Shown here: one piece after another, positions 12,117 to 23,810 of the stretch
Position numbering within the stretch: the first letter of the stretch is position 1
Layout: each line of letters begins with the position of its first letter
Assembly (NCBI GenBank): GCA_009823505.1
Contig: VZQC01009966.1
Location: 586,345-650,344 of the forward strand
Direction: 5' to 3'
Length of the DNA: 64,000 bases
DNA from: Rhizomys pruinosus
Lineage: Eukaryota > Chordata > Mammalia > Rodentia > Spalacidae
Translations under genes and position numbers: made by a program
The notes under the pieces: model-generated
The model's input: only the letters and a program-made list of their open reading frames with translations
Told to the model about the DNA's origin: nothing
The model's database searches: none

Positions 12117-13417
12117 CACACCTATACTAAAATTATGTCATCTGAAAATAAACTGTATGTTATTTCTAAATTATATTTCCGGATTCACATTTTTCTCTCT
12201 TAATTTTATATTACTCTTAAAATATGCATACATATCCTCCACCCATGTGCCAAATTACAAAGTCTGAAAATAAGTAGTAGGTTAATTCTAAAGCCTGTTA
12301 AGGGATTCACATTATAAGAGTACGGTTGCTTTCAGATAAAGAGGAATATAACATTAACATTGCTCAGTTTGCCTTACATCTAAATACTTGGTGCTAGTAT
12401 CCACAAATAAGGGATACCATTTGTCCTTTGTTTTTCTGGGAATATGTTACTTCACTTAACATAGTATCTTCTAGTTCCATCCATTTACCTGTAAAGATCA
12501 TGATGTCTTTCTTACTGCTGCATAGAACTCCATTGTGTAGATGTATCACACTTGGGTTGGTTCCGGCTCTTCACAGTTGTAAAGAGAGCTACACTAAACA
12601 TGAATGTGCATACATCTGCAATAGGATGAGTCTTTTAAGGGTTCTCCACACTGCTTTCCATAGTGGTTGTATGAGTTTATATTCCCACCAGCAGTAGATG
12701 AGTGTTCCCCTTTCCCCACAACCTCTCCAGCATTTGATATCATTTGTTTTCTTGATCCTGGCCAGTCTTATCAGAGTGAGATGATATCTTAAAGTAGTTT
12801 TTAATTTGTATTTCCTTAATAGTGATGTTGAACACTTTTTGTTTTTTGAGTAGTTTATATATTCTGGAAGTTAATGCTCTGTCACATGTATCAGCTGATA
12901 CATCTGTTACAATGTTTCCTCCCACTCTGTGGGTCTTCTCTTCACTTCACTGATTGTTTCTTTCACTGTACAGAAGCTTTTGAGTTTAATGAGGTTGCAC
13001 TTGTCAACTGTGGACCTTATTTCCTGCACAGCTGCTGTCTGATTTTCCTATGCCAGTGTCTTGTAGGTTTCTGCCAACGTTTTCTTCTATCACCTTCAGA
13101 ATTTTGGGTTTCATGTTGAGATCCTTGATTCATTTGGAGTTGATTTTTATATAGGGTGAGAGGTAGGGGTTTAACTTTATTCTTCTACAAGTGGTGATCC
13201 AGTTTTGCTAACACCATCTGCTAAAGATGCTGTCTTTCCTTCACTGAGTCTTCTTGGCTTCTTTGTCAAATATGAGGTGGCTGAAATTGTATGTGATCAA
13301 GCTTGGATCTTCAGTTTTGTTCCATTGGTCTAGAGGTCTGTTTTTGTGCCAGTACCAGGCTGTTTTTAGGACTATAGCCCTGTAACATAATTTGAAGTCT
13401 GATATAGTGATTCCCCT

Positions 13418-14039
13418 TGTATTGCTCTTTTTAAAATTTATTTATTTATATTTTTTGCAAGAAGCAATACTTGAATTTCATGTCAGATTACAAACAAAAG
13501 GAATCAAATCCACATGCCAAAAGCACAAAGAAAACTCAACAACATGGGAAAAACAAATAAGAAATCCCCACCAAACACTATCAGTCCTACAGAGGACTCC
13601 CACAATGAGATCTCTCTGGAGTTAACCCAGGACAAAACAGATCCCTTTATATATATAATATAGATAGATATTTGTTCTATTGATTCTTGTTTTTTTCCTC
13701 TCTCTGATCCATCCTGGAGGCTGGTCTTTTAGTGTCTAGCCATCCTGGAGGAGGGTCCTTTACTCTCTCAGCCACCCTGGAGCCCTGTCCTTTGCTCTCT
13801 GATCTGTCCTGGAGGTGGGTCCTTTGCTCTCTGATCCGTCCTGGAGATGGGTCCTTTGCTCTCTGATCCATCCCGGAGGCGGGTCCTTTGCTCTCTGATC
13901 CATCCTTGAAATGGGTCCTTTGCTCTCTGATCCATCCTCGAAGTGGGTCCTTTGCTCTCTGATCCATCCTCGAAGTAGGTCCTTTACTCTCTGATCCGTT
14001 CTGGAGGTGTGGGTCCTTGGCTCTCTGTATTGCTCTTTT
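13418..14039 (-). mobile_element. Composite VNTR retroposon flanked by 14-nt TSD
   Basis: The sequence tgtattgctctttt is found at 13,418-13,431 and 14,026-14,039, and the antisense L1 ORF2 text is continuous across the two. The insert, read on the minus strand, consists of a 32-bp tandem array (about 14,025 down to 13,690), a short AT-rich spacer, about 175 bases of L1 ORF1 N-terminal sequence in the opposite orientation (13,457-13,635), and an A-rich tail (13,433-13,456). On the minus strand the duplication begins AAAAGAG, fitting the L1 endonuclease preference. The make-up recalls the VNTR-containing composite retroposons of primates but shares no sequence with them that I can see. Confidence 0.7.
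13690..14025. repeat. 32-bp VNTR, about 10 units
   Basis: Units containing 'tttgctctctgatccatcct' recur every 32 bases (phase marks at 13,801, 13,833, 13,865, 13,897, 13,929, 13,961 and 13,993). The left-hand units are more diverged. Open frames across the array are a by-product of the unit lacking stops. Confidence 0.9.
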
Positions 14040-14408
14040 CGCTTAGCCAATAGCTTTGGCTGTTTGGGGTCTTTTTTTTTTTTTTCCAAGCCAATGTTTT
14101 ATTGATGCTCTGTGACTTTCATACAAAATTACATTACAAATCAAATCTAGACCCGTGCCCCCCTCCCTGGCCCCCCACCCCACCAGAGCTCATGCATTCT
14201 GCCAAACATGTTTTTCATCTTTTTCTCAGTCTCTCTCAAAATTCTTGATGCAGAAGTTTACTGTTTGGAGCAAAAGTTCACCATTTCAGTCAGTTCTTTC
14301 ACACACTCTTTTCTGTGTTTGTCATGCTGTTATTCCTTCAAATATGCATCACTCCAAAATATCACTATGCACGCACATATATGATAGGTTTAGCATCTTC
14401 AGCTTATG

Positions 14409-15540
14409 ATTTTTTTTTTTTTCTAAGTGTCATGTTCATGATTTGAACTCCTTTTTGGCAAGCCAAATCACCACCAGTTCTGCCTTGTGTTCCACACTGG
14501 GGTTTTCCCTTCCCATGGTCACCAAATGAGGTCCAGTAAGCACTGCATCCTGTCTTGATCTTCCTGTACTGGTCTCCATGATAACAGCCTGGGTAGTCCA
14601 ACAATGGCAGTCTATACTCTGAAGAGGCTGAAACCCCAGTAGTAGCTCAGTCCACAAGCTGGATGTCTCAGAGTCCCATCTGGCATTGAAGGTTTGGAGG
14701 ATTCTTGGAGGGCATGAGTCTTCAGTCCATATTGGAAGGTTGAAAAGCGTGTCTCATATCTTTGAAGGTTGGCAAAAAGCAGTGGCAGCCACAGGGTAGC
14801 TGCACTTGCCAGTAAAAACAGGCAAAAAAACTGTGCTCTTTTTTTCTTTTTCTTTTTTACTTTTTGTCTTTTTACTAAGATCTCAAGTTTTATACCTGAA
14901 TTGCAATTTCTCAGAACTATTTATTTATGGTTATACTTAATTTTTGGATGTTTAAAGCCATATAGCTAGCACAGATTAAGGTTTTTGTTTTCTCAAGGTC
15001 AGGTGAGGATCTGGTCCTCAAGGGTCATTCAGGTTTTCTTTTTTTTTTGGGGGGGGGAAGCCCCTGGCTCCTTTCAGCTTTTCAATTACCAGTTCCATCC
15101 ACTCGAGGACAAAGTTAGGTCTTGCTAACCAGGCTTCCTTTTGGAAGCATGAGAAACTTTTCTCTTCATAGACTGGCACTGGCTGAAGTCCCATTAGCAG
15201 ATCTCCAAGACTCTCCTGCACAGGAAGATGGTGACTCACATTTTTAGGACATTTCAAGAAATGCCCCCATGCATATCCCTGGGATTAGTTGATCTCTGAG
15301 GGCAAGGAACAAAATTATCCCATAAGACCCCCATAAGCCAAATTGGTATGGGCATTAAGTATGGCCATTAAGCACCCAGAAAGGCTAAGTTACACCAGCC
15401 TGATACTTTTAACTGCTCTATAATATTTCACAAAATGCTTGGACAAAAGCTCAAGCAGCCTTGTAAAAGAAATACTAAGAAGCACTCCCATAAAATAAAT
15501 ACTGTGGCTAGACATAATGTCATGACAAACCAGCTTTTTC
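14409..15540 (-). mobile_element. Unclassified ~1.1 kb retroelement, copy 2
   Basis: This is the reverse-oriented partner of 3,371-4,965. The T run at 14,409-14,422 is its poly-A tail, next to minus-strand text 'aacatgacacttag'. It interrupts an L1 3' UTR. The C/A-rich stretch near 15,040-15,060 varies between the copies. There is no reading frame of note, and no LTR or poly-III boxes that I can defend. Confidence 0.7.
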
Positions 15541-15999
15541 CGCATTCCTTTGATCTTATATTACTCTAAAATATGCATACATATCTTTCTTCCATATACC
15601 AAAAATTCCTGAAAATAAATGGTAGCTTAGTTCTAGAACCTCTTAAGGGATTCACACTATAAGAGCACAGTTGTTTTCAGATCACATTAACATTGCTCAG
15701 TTTGCCTTACAACTAGGTAATTGGTGCTAGCATCCATCCATTTCTCTTAGGTTTTCAAATTTAGTAGAGTATAGGCTTTTGAAGTATCCTTGTATGATTG
15801 TATGGATCTTTTCATTATCTGTTGTGGTGTTTCCCCTTTCATCATGAATTCTTTGGGTTTGGAGTTGCTCTTTCTTTCTTTTGGTTAACTGGGCTAGAGT
15901 TCTGTTTATTTTCTTTATCCTTTCAAAGAACCAACTTTTGGATTCACTGATTTTTGTATTGTTTTCTTTGTTTTCTATTTATTGATTTCTGCTTGATTT

Positions 16000-16003
16000 T
16001 TGT

Positions 16004-16047
<44 letters not shown>

Positions 16048-16060
16048 TTTCTTTTTTTTG
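16000..16060. repeat. Poly-T tract in L1 ORF2 remnant
   Basis: More than 35 uninterrupted T residues are seen around 16,008-16,046, followed by a T-rich GTTT-type stretch. Confidence 0.9.
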
Positions 16061-16286
16061 CTGCAGTGTTAGAGCATTTGTTTGTGCTCTTGGTTTTTGT
16101 TTGTTTGTTGTTTGTTTTGTTTTTGTTTTTTTAATTTAGGTACCCAGGGCTATAAACTTCCCTCTTAGGACTGCTTTTAAAATATCCCATAGGTTTGTTG
16201 TGTTGTCTTGTCAAGAATATTTTTATTTCTTTCTATTTTTTTTCCTTGACCCATTCATTATTCAGGAGTGTGTTGTTTAGTTTCCA

Positions 16287-16450
16287 TGTTTTTTGTTTTT
16301 TGTTTTTGTCTTTTCGAGACAGGGTCTCCCTGTAGCCCCAGCTGTCCTGGAACTCACTCTGTAGACCAGCTGGCCTTGAACTCACAAAGATCCGCCTGCC
16401 TCTGCTTCCCAAGTGCCTAGGATTAAGGTGTGCGCCACCACACCTGGCCG
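16287..16450 (-). repeat. B1 SINE, antisense
   Basis: It has a T-rich lead, 'cgagacagggtctccctgta', 'tggccttgaactcacaaaga', 'gattaaggtgtgcgccacca' and 'cacctggcc', the full order of a reversed B1. It inserted into the ORF2 remnant of L1 element B. Confidence 0.92.
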
Positions 16451-16584
16451 TTTCCATGTGTTTTTATAGTTAGTAGGGCTTATCCTGGTGTTGATATTGA
16501 GCTTTATTGAACTGTGGTCTGATAGAATGCATGAAATTACTTCAGTCCTTTTGAAATTTAAAAAAAATTTTTGACACAGAATTT

Positions 16585-16590
16585 TTTATT
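16585..16590 (-). promoter_or_regulatory. Poly(A) signal of the ZZZ3 retrocopy
   Basis: AATAAA on the minus strand lies about 15-20 bases before the degenerate A-rich end of the retrocopy (16,572-16,559). The position fits the 3' end of the retroposed transcript. Confidence 0.65.
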
Positions 16591-19169
16591 TGCAAAAGTA
16601 CTTTTTTAGGAAAGGTTGAGAACTGGTAGGTAGTTATGTTAGCAAAAGTCGTGTCAGACAGTCTATGTAAAGTGTAGAGTACTAACTCCTGCTAACATGC
16701 CAGTATGGCAGAGCTATCACAGTGTGAACACTAGTTCTCTATAACAATGGCAGCACAATAGACACATTCTTAAAATATTTAGCTGGAAGTTATAGAAATA
16801 AAAATAAATTCTAGTTTCAAACTTCCAATACCTAGATGATGTTCATATACTCACTATTTGACTATATTTGAAAGGCACAGACACTATAAATCCCTACAAC
16901 TGATCACCAAAATGAATTGTGATGATTCGAGAACTTTGTTTTATACACTAATGTAACACCATTTCACCTGCCCTCTCTAATTTGCATATTAGAACATTAG
17001 AACTAGAAAACCCATACCATCATAAAGAATAACAAAGTTCAACTTCAAAAGACTCTTCTTTTTAAAAGGTGAAAAAGTCATTAGGTTAAACTTAAAATTA
17101 TAGCTAAAGCATTAATTTCTCCTCTAATGAAAATACTATAAAAAGCCACTTGTGATTAAATACTGACAACCTGGGGTCTATGAACAAAGCAGAATCCATG
17201 GTTACCATATTTACACATACTCATTTTGTGTTTCAGTGCCACATGATCTGATTCAAAGTAATAAACATCAGGGTCATCATCTTCCTCTTCTGCAATGTGT
17301 TGACTGGCACTCTCTTTGGCAGATGGCAGATGTCTGGTATTCATTCTTGCCTCTGAGTGTAGCTTACTTGGTCCTCTGCTTTCATAGTTTTGGGGGTCAT
17401 AACACAACTTTTTTTTTGAGAAATTTCAACAGGATTTGTGTTTTGTGTGAGACTCACATTATCACTAACAGTTGTATCTGTTTCATTGGGACTAAGATTG
17501 TTTTCTCAAATTGTCCATTTTCTCTGCACTGAGAATTGTGCTTAGTGGGGCTACCTCTGGTAGGGGCTGCCCTTCTTGGCAAAGTCCTCAGAATACAGTG
17601 ATGCTCCTGTGGTTCTGATAAAGACATCATCTGAGCTGTGGCAAAATCTAGAACAGAAGATGGTTTTGTTTCTCCAGAGACTGCATTCTTTCAGTTTCTG
17701 TGTCCAGGGCCTTCCTGGTGTTCTCATGACACTGCTCTTTGGAGCCACTGCTCTCTCCCATCACATCTGCTTCTTCCTCAGAATCTCTTAAACTGGACTG
17801 GACTTCAGCAGTCAGCTGATTAAGATGTTCCACTGGCAGGCAGGCAGTTACTATCTTGTGGTCTTCCGACTTGACTGCACTTCTGACTTTGTGCAAGGCA
17901 CGTTATGGTCTATATACATGTCCTCCTTCCTACTATCAAGGAACATTGAAGTCTGAGTTTCCAAATCCCCATTTCCAGCTAATAATTCTTCCTGCAGAAC
18001 ATAGGAAACAGTGCTACCTTGTTTAGGGCTCCCATCAGGCTGACAGTCATCACAGTTTATAATAGCTGGGTCACTGTCATCAACACCATTGATAGCCAAA
18101 TAGCCTGTGATCTCTTCTACTATTGCAGAGTTAAGTGGACCTTCCTCACTGACATTCACCTTTTTAATTTCCCTTTCTCACAATCATCCAGTATAAGACA
18201 TTGACAAGCTCATTTAGTCCCTTCAAATTCTGCATCATTGTCCACTAATGTCCTCTGTTCTACTGACTCCTTGTCTGATTTTATAGGAGAATCTTCTTCT
18301 GAACTGTTTGGTGCTTCAGATCTAAGACAATGTTTATTCCTTTTTAAACCTGGTGACACAGGTTCTGTTTGCCTTCTCTCCCAGTTCTCTGTGGCCTGCC
18401 TTTCTGTGTTATCCTTATCTGGGGAAGAAAGTCTTCTTTTCCTAGGGCTTACCCATGATTCTCCAGTACTTTGTTGTTTTAAATCAGAAGCTCTTCCTTA
18501 TTATTTCCTTTCTGGATTTGCATAGGCTCTGGTCTCTTCTTTAATGATCTTGATCATACTTGAGAATGAGAAGAGATTTCTTCTGGGTGAGCAATGCTAC
18601 ATTCCTTAAATTCTACCACAAAAAGATTCTCCAAGCCTTTAACCCCACTGTTATCTTGTAACACGAGTAGATGGAGAAGCTGCCATACTATGGCAAGTCC
18701 ATACCATACGGCCATCATGATCCACTCATTGGGGAGCCTGTACAACCACAGATCTATCACTGTGGATATTCTCTTTTCCTCATGTCCTGAAGGAGACAGC
18801 TGTGCTGTAGAATAGAGCTTAGGCACCAGGTTCGAGGCTCCCAGCTTCAGCCATGAAGAGCTAGACCCTCTTAAATTCCTCTTTTAAAGTGTTTCACCTA
18901 GTACCTGATTCCCAAGTGTCTGCATTTATGTGTCATCACTGCTACTGTCCATGTTACACTGAGACTTCAGGTAATTATTTATATGGTTGTATTGGCACAA
19001 CTTGGTATCACATTGCCACGTTCTGTTGTCAGCTTGAGATGTAGGCAGCTCCCCTTTGGAGAGTTGCTAATCAGTTAGCGTATGCTAACCCAGAGGATTC
19101 TGGAGAGCCACTTGCCACTTGTCTTCAGTCTACACTGGAAGCCCAACTCTAGGCCTTAATGCCAGTGAA

Positions 19170-19200
19170 GGAATGCAGCAGCAGCAGCAGCAGCAGTAAT
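19170..19200. repeat. (CAG)n short tract
   Basis: Seven near-perfect CAG units at 19,175-19,195 lie within the 5' leader part of the ZZZ3 retrocopy (CTG on its sense strand). Confidence 0.9.
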
Positions 19201-21695
19201 AACAGGGTAGATATACTGCTCTCACTTGGGGCAGGCCAATCTGGGACACTCAGGGAGGCGCTGCCGCCTTTCTCATTGGAGCACCTCTTGAATTTGTTAA
19301 GGTTTATTGCGTGTCCCTGTATGTGGTCGATTTTGGAGAATGTTCCATGGAGTGCAGAGTAGAAAATGTATTCTCTAGTGTTTGGGTGGGATGTTTGGTA
19401 GATGTCTGTGAGGTCCATTTGGTGTATTGTATTGTTCAGTTCAGATGTCTCTCTGTTTATTCTTTGTCCAGTTAACCCATCCAAAGGGCTCAGTGGGTAT
19501 TGCAGTCCCCCACTATTAGTGTGCTGGGATTAATCTGTGCCTTAAGGTTTTGCAGGATTGTGTTTATAAAGTTCTGTGCACTGGAGTTTGGTGCATATAT
19601 ATTTATGACTGTGAAATCTTCATGGTTAATTGTTCCTTTGATAAGGATGTAATGGCCCTATTTGATTTTCTCTGATATTAGAATAGCAATTCCTGCTTGC
19701 TTTTTTGTTACCATTTGCTTGGAATATTTTTTTCCATTCTTTCACTTTAAGTTGGTGCTTGTTCTTGAGGGTGAGATGGGTTTCTTGTAGACAGCATATA
19801 GATGGATTCTGTTTTCTAATCCATTCTCCCAATCTATGTCTTTTGATTGGGAAGTTTAGACCATTAATATTTAAGGTTATTATTGAGAGATGTGTGTTGC
19901 TTATTGTCACCTTATTTCTGTTTGCATTCTTGGTCTACATTTGTATTTTCATAGTTATCCTTTTATTAATTTCTCTCTGTAACTGTTAGGGGATAGTATA
20001 GTCACTCCTTTCCTCTGTCCTTCCAATTGCTTCAAGTATTTTCTGAAGGGTTGGTTTTCTGGATATGTATTCTTTCATCTTGTTCATGTCACAAAAGACT
20101 TTTCTTTCTCCTTTAAGTATAATTGACATTTTTGCTGGGTATAGTAATCTGGGTTGGCATCTATAGTCATTTTGTACCGGGAATACTTTGGTCCACATTC
20201 TTTTGGCTTTCATAGTTTGCACTGCAAAGTCAGCTGTAATTATTTATATGGTTGCAATTTTGATGGGTTTCCCCTTACATGTAACTTGTTTTTCTCTTGT
20301 GGCCTTAAGTATTTTGGGTGTCTAGCGTTTTATCTATGTTATGGCATGGAGAGTTTCTTTTCTGTTCTTGTCTATGTGGTGTTCTATGTGCTTCTTGTAT
20401 TAGTATGGCTTTGTCTTTTTTTCAGTTTGGGGAAATATTCTTCTGTTATTCTGTTGAAGATCTGATCAATACTGTTGTCTTGGGATTCTCCTTCCTCTAT
20501 CCCTATGATACGGAGGTTTGGTCTTTCCATAGTGTCCCACATTTCCTGATTGTTCCACTCTTGGGTTTTGTTTTGTTTTTTAATTTTTCATATTCTTTTC
20601 TTGAGCAGTCTCATTCTTGCACTTTATCTTTCAGTGTTGATATTCCATTTTCTGCATCATCCAATCTGTCCCTGAGGCTTTCTGCCATTCTTTCCTGTTG
20701 ATTGGGTTAATGTTCAGTTTCCTTTTTCATATCATCCTGTGATTTCTTTAGTATTTCTGCTTCCTTTTGGAGCTTGTCTTTCTCTTCTTGTAGTTCCTTG
20801 CTTTGCTGGTCAGTTTCCTTTTTTCATTTCAGCCTGGTATCTTTTCAGTGTTTCCACTTCTTCCAGAGTTTGTCATTCTCTCCCTCTGGTTCCTTCCTGA
20901 GTTTCTCATTCTCTTCCTATAGTTCTTTCCTGAGTTTGTCATTCTTTCCCTCTAATTCCTTCCTGAGTTTGTCATTCTCTCCCTTTAGTTCTTTGATTTG
21001 TTCTTTGTATTCCTTGATTTCTTTGAGTATGTCTAGGATTGTTCTTCTAAGATTTGTGTCTTGGGTTACTTCCAGGGAGATCTCATTGTAGGAACCTTTT
21101 ATAGGACTGGTAGAGTTTGATGCGGATTTATCATGTGTTTTTTTCGTTGTGTTTTTGGCATGTGGGTTTGTTTTGTTGTTTGTATTCTGATGCGCATCTC
21201 AAATGTTTCTTTGCTGCTTTGGAGGCTTGCTTTGCTTGTTTCCTTCAGGTGCTTTCTTTGTCTTCTCCTTGTTTATGGAGGGCTGGCTGGTAGGTTTCAG
21301 GTTTCCACTTTTGGTTATATATTGGAAGGTCCAGCTAACTCTTCCCTTTCTGTTCTGAAATTGGATAGGCGATAACCAGGTCACTTCACCACTGAGCACT
21401 GCACTCTCACTCTGCTTCCCTCCTGCCAGTTCCTGTACGTTGGCTGTGAAGCCTAGTGTTCTGCCACTGTTCCCCTTGGGAGACTTGCACCACAGCTTGA
21501 CTTGGGGGGTGGCCCTGTGCTTCCCACTCCTAGCTGGGTAACTCTGCCCAGGCCATGCTGATGATGCAGGAATGGTGTGGTTTTCACCTGGGTGATGAAC
21601 CCCAAGCCTCTGGGGTGTGGTTTCCCTAGTGGCTCCCACTCACCTGTCCTGTGGCCCCCTGTGCTCCTGCTGCTGGCCTGTTGTAGTGCATTTTA

Positions 21696-21917
21696 AAACA
21701 ATTTATTTTTATTATTTTATGTATATGAATGTATTGCCTGCATGTACATAAGTTCACTTGTGTTGTGCAGTGCCCATGAAGGTTAGAAGAGAGCATTGGA
21801 TCTCCTGGAACTGGAGTTTCAGGCAGTTGCAACACCATGTGGGTGCTAGGAATCGAACCTGGGTCCTCTGCAAGAGCAGCCAGTGCTCTTAATTGCTGAG
21901 CCATCTCTCTAGCCCCA
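21696..21917 (-). repeat. B2 SINE, antisense (no 17-nt duplication)
   Basis: The tail 'tttatgtatatgaatgtatt' is followed by the body and the reversed head 'tgagccatctctctagcccc'. It carries a single copy of the segment that is duplicated in the younger subfamily. It inserted at the 5' end of L1 element B. Confidence 0.9.
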
Positions 21918-22270
21918 TTTTAGTATGTTTTTAAAGGATGTAGTAGAACATAGCAAACAGTCAGCCGTGCTGGGTGGAGCCATCCAATGCAGACTTTTGA
22001 TTCTTCCTTAAAAATATTTTTCCATTTGATGTTTACACTTGTGGGCAATTGCATTCATAATTAATATAATTAATGCATTCTATTTTACCTATAAAATATT
22101 TTCTATTAAAAATTTTTTTAGAATACATTAGTCTTATTTCTGAGTATTTTTAATTTAATTTTGTAGCTTTAACATCAATTTCTACAAATAGAAGATGTGA
22201 AAATCTACTGGAAAAAGTAGAGACTTATTTTCATGAAGTCACTTGTTAACTTTTAAAACACTTGTTTTTA

Positions 22271-22441
22271 AAGCCGGGCGTGGTCCGCATGCCTTTAATC
22301 CTAGCACTCTGGAGGCAGAGGCAGGCGGATCTTTGTGAGTTCAAGGCCAGCCTGGTCTACAGAGTAGGTTCCAGGTCAGCTGGGGTTACAGGGAGACCCT
22401 GTCTCGAAAAGACCAAAACAAAACAAAACAACAAAAAAAAC
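22271..22441 (+). repeat. B1 SINE, full length
   Basis: 'gccgggcgtggtccgcatgc' begins the element, followed by the 'aggcaggcggatctttgtga' and 'tcaaggccagcctggtctac' blocks and an A-rich tail. It lies 200 bases upstream of the LRRC1 exon. Confidence 0.95.
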
Positions 22442-22570
22442 CACTTGTTTTTAAATAATTGTAGATAGATAGGGACTTGCAAAAAAAAAATGTGTGTGTA
22501 CTGAGAGATTGTTTGAGACCAGTTTATGTCAATAGTACCATTTTTACAAGACCAGGAGCTTGACATTTGA

Positions 22571-22840
<270 letters not shown>

Positions 22841-22959
22841 TAAATATTAATTATAAAATATAGCTGTAGAAGGTTCTTGGGGATGCCTTTTCTGGTTATT
22901 GGAAAGCTATGTGTATGTTTTTTGTCTGGGAAATTAATGAGATTTTAATGTAATAATTT

Positions 22960-23062
22960 TTTTTGAGACAGGATCTTACTATGTAGCTGAAGCTGGCTTT
23001 GAACTTTCAGTGGCCCTGGCTCAGCCTCCCAGGTGCTCAGACTTCAGGCATCCGTGTCAGAT
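22960..23062 (-). repeat. B1-like SINE fragment, antisense
   Basis: 'gagacaggatcttactatgt' followed by 'cctcagcctcccaggtgctc' marks an old reversed B1, 200 bases into the intron. Confidence 0.7.
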
Positions 23063-23810
23063 GGTTCGGTTAATAATATACTAGATAGTTCTGTTAACAG
23101 ATATTTGCCAACAATATTTTTATAGCAAATTTTAGAAAACAGCTTTTCAAAAGTAGGTTTGATATGGGGAAAACAGGATCTCCTTTCAGGGTTCTTAGTC
23201 TCATCCATAGAAAAATTTAGGAAGGAATGGACTCAAATAGAAGCTTTAGAACAATTTTTTTAAGAATTTAAAGAAAATCTCTCAGGGCAAGCAAACAGAA
23301 AATCTCAGCAGGTGCCCTGAGGAGGAAAACGGAGGAGGAGAAATGCCATGAAGCTTTCTTTGCCTTTTCAGAGCCGATATGGAGCTCAGACACATGGTAG
23401 GGAGTTTTAAAGAAAGAGTAGAAAAGCCCAAACTCTTGTGGATTAAGGTGTTACAGAAACCATGCTTAGCGATAGAAAGAAGAAAGGGAGTGGTGGTACT
23501 GAATTCTTTAGAAAAATGGGCAGTCTTAAGGAAAGCTACAGGTCTGTGGCCTGTATACACTGCCCTGGGAGTGGGAATTCCAGGCAGGTGTTCATCTCAT
23601 TAACATACTGGGTATTCTGCCTATCTCTTCACCACTGTATAAGGTGAATCTGCAACTGGCCAGGTGACTGACCAGACAGAGCTGCAAGGTTAAGGCTTCA
23701 CCCAGGTCAGAGATTGTCATTTCTTGACCAGTTTCTCCCTAAGGGTCTTTCTGCTACATAGCAGGTTTGTGCTCACTCCTGCAGTAAAGCTGGCTGGAGA
23801 CTGTCTGGCC
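23063..23810. other. Intronic DNA, nothing recognised
   Basis: A modestly GC-rich patch at 23,300-23,380 has no splice-bounded open frame or known motif. Confidence 0.5.

Larger units (their letters stand above)
11660..14071 (-). mobile_element. L1 3' part, antisense (L1 element A)
   Basis: From left to right on the + strand: a 3' UTR in reverse (11,660-12,400), then ORF2 C-terminal sequence in reverse (to 13,431), resuming at 14,040-14,071. The 3' UTR shares extended similarity with 15,541-15,745 ('aatatgcatacatat', 'ttcacattataagag' regions). Two insertions with clean target-site duplications lie inside it. It carries no intact frame. Confidence 0.75.
16547..19295 (-). pseudogene. Truncated processed retrocopy of ZZZ3
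   Basis: ZZZ3 is a ZZ-type zinc-finger protein that reads histone H3 in the ATAC acetyltransferase complex. On the minus strand the N-terminal coding region starts at ATG 18,686-18,684 (homology to the expected start 'STRVTRSTVGLNG' through stops and shifts). It then shows SIAHPEEISSHSQV (near 18,560), [11 protein letters not shown] and [16 protein letters not shown] (18,159-18,070), '[18 protein letters not shown]' (near 17,850) and [20 protein letters not shown] (near 17,290-17,230). Many frameshifts and stops break it. Homology stops at HVALKH, so the Myb-like and ZZ domains are absent. A non-homologous AT-rich 3' tail follows to about 16,572, with AATAAA at 16,590-16,585. Flanks ccttttgaaattt (16,547-16,559) and cctcttgaattt (19,284-19,295) form an imperfect TSD within L1 element B. 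It is intronless over what is seen. Confidence 0.88.
14072..21695 (-). mobile_element. L1 element B, antisense, interrupted and internally deleted
   Basis: On the minus strand, from 21,695 downward: a 5' UTR remnant; an ORF1 remnant (about 21,340-20,000) with a coiled-coil-rich middle and a C-terminal segment containing RLLYPAKMSI; the ORF2 endonuclease region (19,910-19,284), with 'NINGLNFPIKRHRLGEW' and CCLQETHL; a break at 19,284-16,559 filled by a ZZZ3 retrocopy; more ORF2 to about 15,746; then directly 3' UTR (15,745-15,541). Most of the reverse transcriptase and C-terminal part of ORF2 is missing. The 3' UTR is split again by the unclassified element. A T run at 14,072-14,085 marks the poly-A. 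Confidence 0.75.

Noticed and set aside
19149..19484. Novel Leu-rich protein
   Set aside because: It is an L1 endonuclease fragment running through the junction into the CTG-side translation of the short CAG tract.
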